Shown in pieces: positions 7,404 through 11,022 of a DNA stretch of 11,022 nucleotides. The notes under the pieces are model-generated. The model ran no database searches. It worked only from the letters and a program-made list of their open reading frames with translations, and had not been told where the DNA came from. Position 1 is the first letter of the stretch. Each line of letters begins with the position of its first letter. The translations under genes and the position numbers were made by a program. Origin of the DNA: Candidatus Kuenenia stuttgartensis (GTDB lineage Bacteria; Planctomycetota; Planctomycetia; Pirellulales; UBA1268); NCBI GenBank assembly GCA_945876515.1, contig CAMCPF010000055.1, positions 1-11,022 of the forward strand. Direction: 5' to 3'.

Positions 7404-7439
7404 AGTGGCGGCCCCGCGTTTCCTGCCAGGAGAAGTCTC

Positions 7440-8858
7440 ATGCGCTCTGCCCTTCCGTTGGTCCGCCTGGCTCTGGTTGTCTGGTGGGCGATCGGTAGCG
7501 CCGCCGTGACCGCCGCCGAGGCGGCCCGCGACCAGCCCGCCCGGCCCAACGTGATCGTGATCCTGGTGGACGACATGGGCTGGAGGGATCTCGCCTGCCA
7601 GGGCAGCGGCTTCTACGAGACGCCGCACATCGACCGGCTGGCCGCCACCGGGATGCGGTTCACGCAGGGCTACTCCGCCTGCACCGTCTGCTCGCCAACC
7701 CGGGCGGCGATCGTGACCGGCCAGTATCCGGCCCGGCTGCACATCACCGACTGGATCGCGGGCCACCAGCGGCCGCATGCCAAGCTTCTGCCACCCGACT
7801 GGACCAAGCACCTGCCGCTCGAGACGGTGACGGTGGCCGAGCGGCTGAAGGGGGCCGGCTACGCCACGGCGAGCATCGGCAAGTGGCACCTGGGAGGCCC
7901 GGCGTTTCACCCCGAGCACCAGGGCTTCGACGTGAACAAGGGGGGCTACGACCGCGGCCAGCCGCCAAGCTATTTTTCGCCCTACAAGATCCCCACGCTC
8001 GCCGCGGGGCCCAAGGGCGAATATCTCACCGACCGCGAGGCGTCCGAGGCCGTGACCTTCATCACGGCCCACAAGGACGAGCCGTTCTTTCTCTACCTGC
8101 CCCACTACTGCGTCCACACGCCGATCCAGGCGAAGCCCGACGTGACGGCCAGGTACGCCGCCAAGGCGGCGCCCGGGCAAGAGCCGCGCAACAACGCCTA
8201 CGCCGCGATGGTCGAGAGCGTGGACGACGCGCTGGGGCGGATCGTGGCCACGCTCGAGGAGCACGGCATCCGAGACAAGACGGCGATCTTCTTCACGAGT
8301 GACAACGGCGGCCTGGCGGGCATCACCGACAACCGACCGCTGCGGGCAGGCAAGGGCTCGGCCTACGAAGGGGGCGTGCGGGTGCCCTTGATCGTGAGCT
8401 GGCCGGGCGTGACGAAGCCGGGAAGCACGAGCGACACGCCGGTGATCACGCCCGACATCCCGGCTACGATCCTGGCCGGCACCGGCGTGGCGGCCGACCC
8501 CGCAGAGCCGCTCGACGGCCGCGACCTCACGGCCGTGCTCGCGGGCGGCCCGCTCGATCGCGAGGCCATCTACTGGCACTACCCCCACTACCATCCCGGC
8601 GGCGCCACCCCCTACTCGGCGATCCGCGCGGGCTCCTGGCGGCTCGTACACTTTTATGAGGACGATCGCGACGAGCTCTACGACCTTGCGGCAGACGCAA
8701 GCGAAACCACCGACCTGGCCGCCCGCGAGCCTGCCCGGGCCAAGGCCTTGCGGCAGAAGCTCGACGCCTGGCTTACCGAAGTCGGCGCCCAGCTGCCGGT
8801 GCCCAACCCCGCCCGCGACCCCGCCCAGGACGGCAAGCCGAAGCGGAAGCGACAGTGA
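7440..8858 (+). CDS. Type I sulfatase (arylsulfatase-like), secreted
   Basis: A 472-residue sulfatase of normal length. It starts with a signal peptide (1-26, hydrophobic 'LALVVWWAIGSAAVTAAEA'). Marks in order: 'PNVIVILVDDMGWRDL' with Asp44/45, signature C84-S-P-T-R88 followed by 'AAIVTGQYPARLHITDWI', 'SIGKWHLGG' (Lys148), 'PHYCVHTPIQ' (His226), 'FFTSDNGG' (Asp288, Asn289), 'EGGVRVPLIVSWPG', 'IYWHYPHYHPGG', and a C-terminal strand 'RDELYDLAADASE'. It ends in a basic tail 'KPKRKRQ'. All canonical residues for formylglycine formation and metal binding are present. The start at 7440 has AGGAG with an 8-nt spacer and begins at the signal peptide; the open frame back to 7224 covers the promoter region and the divergent gene. 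It is close in sequence to module 2 of the double sulfatase, which points to a duplication. The substrate is not predictable. Confidence 0.96.
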   Translation: MRSALPLVRLALVVWWAIGSAAVTAAEAARDQPARPNVIVILVDDMGWRDLACQGSGFYETPHIDRLAATGMRFTQGYSACTVCSPTRAAIVTGQYPARLHITDWIAGHQRPHAKLLPPDWTKHLPLETVTVAERLKGAGYATASIGKWHLGGPAFHPEHQGFDVNKGGYDRGQPPSYFSPYKIPTLAAGPKGEYLTDREASEAVTFITAHKDEPFFLYLPHYCVHTPIQAKPDVTARYAAKAAPGQEPRNNAYAAMVESVDDALGRIVATLEEHGIRDKTAIFFTSDNGGLAGITDNRPLRAGKGSAYEGGVRVPLIVSWPGVTKPGSTSDTPVITPDIPATILAGTGVAADPAEPLDGRDLTAVLAGGPLDREAIYWHYPHYHPGGATPYSAIRAGSWRLVHFYEDDRDELYDLAADASETTDLAAREPARAKALRQKLDAWLTEVGAQLPVPNPARDPAQDGKPKRKRQ

Positions 8859-9120
8859 TTCGACGTTCTCCCGAGCGCATCAAGGGACCGCGAGGGGTTG
8901 CCGGTGCCCTCGAGCGAGCTGTGGAAGCGAGCGCAGGCAGGATGCCGCAGCGAGCGGACACGCAGTGAACGGAGGCCTGGAGGGCCGGAGTGAACGTCCA
9001 GCGAGAGGGCACGGGCAACCCCGAGCCCCCGGCACCACGAGCGGTTTGCAGCAACGCGGGCGATGCGGTTGAATACCGGGCCATCACGATCCCCGCCCTA
9101 CCCGCCCGGAGCCTCTTCCG
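8859..9120 (+). other. Non-coding stretch between sulfatase and pgk
   Basis: No open frame here has a plausible start. Most of it (8891-9025) is the inverted-repeat element described separately. Downstream of it lies a weak promoter candidate for pgk: TTGCAG (9046-9051) and GAATAC (9071-9076), 19 bp apart, with a poor -10. A GGAG about 10 nt before ATG 9121 is the likely pgk ribosome binding site. The 3' end of the sulfatase message must also lie here, but no classical hairpin with a T-run is visible. Confidence 0.4.
8894..9022. repeat. Imperfect inverted repeat element with internal repeated motifs
   Basis: The arm at 8894-8911 (GGGGTTGCCGGTGCCCTC) is complementary to 9005-9022 at 17 of 18 positions, which is far beyond chance at this spacing. 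The 93-nt interior has repeated motifs: AGCGAGC at 8913, 8926 and 8949 with AGCGAGA at 9000, and AGTGAACG at 8964 and 8989 (25 bp apart). It also holds a small GGCC-N5-GGCC dyad (8974-8986). It carries no coding capacity. It may be a dispersed REP- or MITE-like repeat, a structured untranslated region, or a terminator of the sulfatase gene. The sequence alone does not separate these. Confidence 0.6.
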
Positions 9121-10326
9121 ATGCCCAAGCAGACCGTCGCCGCCCTCGACCCCGCCGGCAAATCAGTCCTCGTCCGCGTGGACTTCAACGTGCCGCAGGA
9201 CGATTCCGGCGCCATCACCGACGACCGGCGGATCCGGATGGCCCTGCCCACCATCCGGTCGATCGTCGACCGCGGCGGCAAGGCGATCCTGATGTCGCAC
9301 CTCGGCCGGCCCGCGGGCAAGGGGTTCGAGGCCGAGTTCTCGCTCGCCCCGGTGGCCGCGCGGCTCGGGGAACTGCTGGGCAAGCCGGTCACGCTCGCCA
9401 GTGACACCGGCGGCGCCGACTCCGCCGCCAAGGCGAAGGTCCTCCCGGCCGGCGGCGTGCTGGTGCTCGAGAACGTGCGATTCAACAAGGGGGAGAAGAA
9501 GGGGGACGACGCGGCCTACGTGGCGGGCCTGGCGGCCCTGGCCGACGCCTACGTCAACGACGCCTTCGGCACCTGCCACCGCACCGAGGCGAGCATGCAC
9601 GCGGTGCCCGTGGCCATGAAGCAGCAGGGCAAGCCCGCCGTGAGCGGGTTCCTGGTGGAGAAGGAGATCAGGTATTTGGCCGACGCGATCGGCGCTCCCA
9701 AGCGGCCGTTCGTGGCGATCCTCGGGGGCAAGAAGGTGTCGGACAAGATCGCGGTGATCGAGAACCTGCTCTCGATCTGCGACCACGTGCTGATCGGCGG
9801 CGCGATGGCCTACACGTTCTCGCTGGCCCGGGGGGGCAAGACGGGGAAGAGCCTCGTCGAGGCCGACAAGGTGGCGTTGGCCACGGAGCTGCTCGCGCAG
9901 GGAAAGGGCAAGCTCGTTTTGCCGGTGGACACGCACTGCGCCGATGACTTCTCCGGCACCGCGAACAAGAAGATTGTGCCGGCCGGCGAGATCCCCGACG
10001 GCTTCGAGGGGCTCGACATCGGCCCGGAGACGGCCCGCCGCTACGCCGAGATCATCCGCTCGGCCGGCACGGTGGTCTGGAACGGCCCGATGGGCGTGTT
10101 CGAGATGCCCCCCTTCGATGCCGGCACCAAGGCGGTGGCCGACGCGGTGGCCGACGCGACCAACGCCGGGGCCGTGACGATCATCGGCGGCGGCGACTCT
10201 GCCGCAGCCGTCGAGCAGCTCGGTTACGCCGACCGGGTGAGCCACGTCTCGACCGGCGGCGGGGCGTCGCTCGAGATGCTCGAGGGCAAGGCCTTCGAGA
10301 CGGTCGCGGTGCTCGACGACGCCTGA
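9121..10326 (+). CDS. pgk: Phosphoglycerate kinase
   Basis: A complete 401-residue phosphoglycerate kinase, the usual bacterial length. In glycolysis it transfers phosphate from 1,3-bisphosphoglycerate to ADP, giving 3-phosphoglycerate and ATP, in the cytoplasm; there is no signal peptide. N-terminal domain substrate-binding motifs are 'VRVDFNVP' (18-25, with Asp21 and Asn23), Arg36, 'MSHLGRP' (58-64), 'LENVRFNKGEKK' (116-127) and 'VNDAFGTCHRTEAS' (145-158). The C-terminal nucleotide domain shows 'ILGGKKVSDKI' (200-210), 'IGGAMAYTF' (225-233), 'VVWNGPMGVFE' (318-328), 'IIGGGDSAAAV' (354-364) and 'STGGGASLEMLEGK' (377-390). The ATG has a GGAG about 10 nt upstream. It has its own upstream non-coding region, so it is probably transcribed separately from the sulfatase. 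Nothing is abnormal in the catalytic residues. Codon use is GC-rich like its neighbours. Confidence 0.99.
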   Translation: MPKQTVAALDPAGKSVLVRVDFNVPQDDSGAITDDRRIRMALPTIRSIVDRGGKAILMSHLGRPAGKGFEAEFSLAPVAARLGELLGKPVTLASDTGGADSAAKAKVLPAGGVLVLENVRFNKGEKKGDDAAYVAGLAALADAYVNDAFGTCHRTEASMHAVPVAMKQQGKPAVSGFLVEKEIRYLADAIGAPKRPFVAILGGKKVSDKIAVIENLLSICDHVLIGGAMAYTFSLARGGKTGKSLVEADKVALATELLAQGKGKLVLPVDTHCADDFSGTANKKIVPAGEIPDGFEGLDIGPETARRYAEIIRSAGTVVWNGPMGVFEMPPFDAGTKAVADAVADATNAGAVTIIGGGDSAAAVEQLGYADRVSHVSTGGGASLEMLEGKAFETVAVLDDA

Positions 10327-10335
10327 CGTCCGCCC

Positions 10336-10347
10336 CCGCCCGGGCGG
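10336..10347. terminator. GC palindrome between convergent genes, possible bidirectional terminator
   Basis: CCGCCCGGGCGG is a perfect 12-bp palindrome in the 23-bp gap between the pgk stop and the stop of the convergent gene. Its placement suits a shared terminator, but no T-run follows on either strand and a perfect palindrome gives only a 4-bp stem with a 4-nt loop. High GC makes chance likely. Confidence 0.3.
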
Positions 10348-10349
10348 CC

Positions 10350-11022
10350 TTACAGTCCGGCAGTATCGGTCGGCGCGGGGGCGGCCGCGGCGGCGGTCTC
10401 ACCCGCCTTGTCCGCCTGCAGCTTCGCCAGTCGCACGCCGGCCTGACGGACATAGTCGCGGTCGTGGCCACTGAGGTTTTCGACCGGCACGGCGATCCGC
10501 CGGCCGCCGGCCTCGAGCACGCACCGGCCGTCGGCGGCCACCTCGATCAGGGTGGCCACCATGCTCGCGGTGCCCGTGGCGTCGATCCAGCGCCGTTCGG
10601 GCTCGCCGCGGGCGAAGGGGTCGGCCGCGGGAGCCGCCGGCTCGTCGGCCGGCGCGGGGTCGGCAACCGGCTCTCCATCGGGAGCCGGAGTTGCCGGCTC
10701 GTCCGCCGAAGAAGCGTCGTCGCGGGGCGCGGGATCAGTGTCGGCGAACGGGTCGGCCGGCTCGCTGCCTCCGTCGTCGGGGGCGGCCGCGGGCTGGTCG
10801 TCAGCCATTTCCGGCTCGGCAGCAGGTTCGGCTGGCTCTGCGGCCGGCTCGGCGACGGGCTCCACAGGCTCGGCGGAGGGCTCCGAAGGTGCAGCGTCGG
10901 CCTGGTTGAACAAATCCCGCACGGTGGCGTCGGGCTCGTCGGCCATCGCCTCGTCATCGCCTGCCGGGGCGGGCTCGGCGGCTGGAGCCGCGTCGTCCGC
11001 AGGCGCGGCGCCGGCCGCCTCG
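10350..11022 (-). CDS. SHD1-domain protein with acidic Ala/Pro-rich spacer (5' end beyond right edge)
   Basis: The gene enters from the right edge and stops at 10350; 223 residues are visible and the true start is outside. Most of it is a low-complexity segment of Ala, Pro, Glu and Asp, with units such as 'EPVEPVAEPAAEPAEPAAEPE' and two 'DPFA' motifs. Near the C-terminus (about 10592-10437) is a compact domain, 'RRWIDATGTASMVATLIEV', 'DGRCVLEAGGRRIAVPVENLS' and 'HDRDYVR'. It fits the SHD1 (Sla1 homology domain 1) pattern of W-x-D-x-x-G, a hydrophobic strand pair, 'VPxxxLSxxDxxYV'. SHD1 domains are frequent in planctomycete proteins of unknown role; in yeast Sla1 the domain binds cargo motifs. 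A short Ala-rich tail follows. A Met at 10946 is in frame, but the Ala/Pro/acidic reading continues upstream of it, so I do not take it as the start. The function is unknown. Confidence 0.82.
   Translation of the reverse strand, partial: EAAGAAPADDAAPAAEPAPAGDDEAMADEPDATVRDLFNQADAAPSEPSAEPVEPVAEPAAEPAEPAAEPEMADDQPAAAPDDGGSEPADPFADTDPAPRDDASSADEPATPAPDGEPVADPAPADEPAAPAADPFARGEPERRWIDATGTASMVATLIEVAADGRCVLEAGGRRIAVPVENLSGHDRDYVRQAGVRLAKLQADKAGETAAAAAPAPTDTAGL

Larger units (their letters stand above)
7310..7439. promoter_or_regulatory. Divergent intergenic region between the two sulfatase transcription units
   Basis: The 130 bp between ATG 7309 (minus) and ATG 7440 (plus) must hold the signals for both units. 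It contains a locally AT-richer patch around 7372-7381, a minus-strand -10-like hexamer CATAAT (7381-7376), a GCATGC palindrome (7351-7356) and two short dyads (7364-7375 and 7387-7403). Ribosome binding sites sit at both ends: GGGGAGG for the minus gene and AGGAG (8 nt spacer) for the plus gene. For the plus strand only a weak TTGCAT (7349) / GATTAT (7375) pair with a 20-nt spacer can be proposed. The regulatory role follows from position; the individual boxes are guesses. Confidence 0.5.

Noticed and set aside
7377..8651. 424-residue open frame on the minus strand, antisense to the plus-strand sulfatase
   Set aside because: It is a shadow of the biased codon use and would also run across the divergent promoter region.
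8891..9025. CRISPR array or tRNA
   Set aside because: The repeated motifs are only 7-8 nt long and lack uniform longer repeats with unique spacers. No cloverleaf can be formed with a recognisable anticodon arm.
9163..10245. 360-residue open frame on the minus strand, antisense to pgk
   Set aside because: pgk is certain in the other direction. The antisense product is His/Val/Arg-rich without recognisable motifs.

Overview
The window is very GC-rich and gene-dense, and it looks like a chromosomal segment of a planctomycete, probably of the Pirellulales type. I infer this from the crowd of secreted type I sulfatases, a ThuA-domain protein, a PQQ-type beta-propeller protein whose mature part starts with a 'WPNWRG' motif, and an SHD1-domain protein behind an Ala/Pro/acidic spacer. 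This combination is typical of planctomycetes. No 16S or other taxonomic marker is present; pgk could be used to test the assignment.

Layout. Positions 1-7309 hold a five-gene unit on the minus strand. In the order of transcription it reads: a 933-residue protein with two complete sulfatase modules (7309-4508), a PQQ-like beta-propeller protein (4428-3130), a ThuA-domain protein (3080-2052), an iduronate-2-sulfatase-like enzyme (2055-577) and a further sulfatase that runs off the left edge (from 551). Gaps are short (79, 49, -4 and 25 nt), each start has a purine-rich ribosome binding site, and the ThuA/sulfatase junction is an ATGA overlap, so one transcript is likely. A 130-bp divergent intergenic region (7310-7439) separates this unit from a fifth sulfatase module on the plus strand (7440-8858), which belongs to the same subfamily as the second half of the fused protein. 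Next comes a 262-bp non-coding stretch with an imperfect inverted repeat and repeated short motifs, then a complete phosphoglycerate kinase gene (pgk, 9121-10326). A convergent, 5'-incomplete gene for an SHD1-domain protein fills the right edge.

How it may work together. All the sulfatase-cluster products carry N-terminal signal sequences, so they are probably exported to the periplasm or outside. Several sulfatases of different subfamilies would remove sulfate esters from different positions of a sulfated glycan. The ThuA protein and the beta-propeller protein may help with sugar processing or with organising the enzymes. The substrate cannot be read from the sequence. No formylglycine-generating enzyme, glycoside hydrolase, transporter or regulator lies in the window. 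pgk is a housekeeping glycolysis gene and probably unrelated.

The least ordinary items are the natural tandem-sulfatase fusion, with a Leu in place of the canonical Arg of the sulfatase signature in its first half, and the structured repeat-like element upstream of pgk. I found no CRISPR array, defence system, transposase, tRNA or rRNA.
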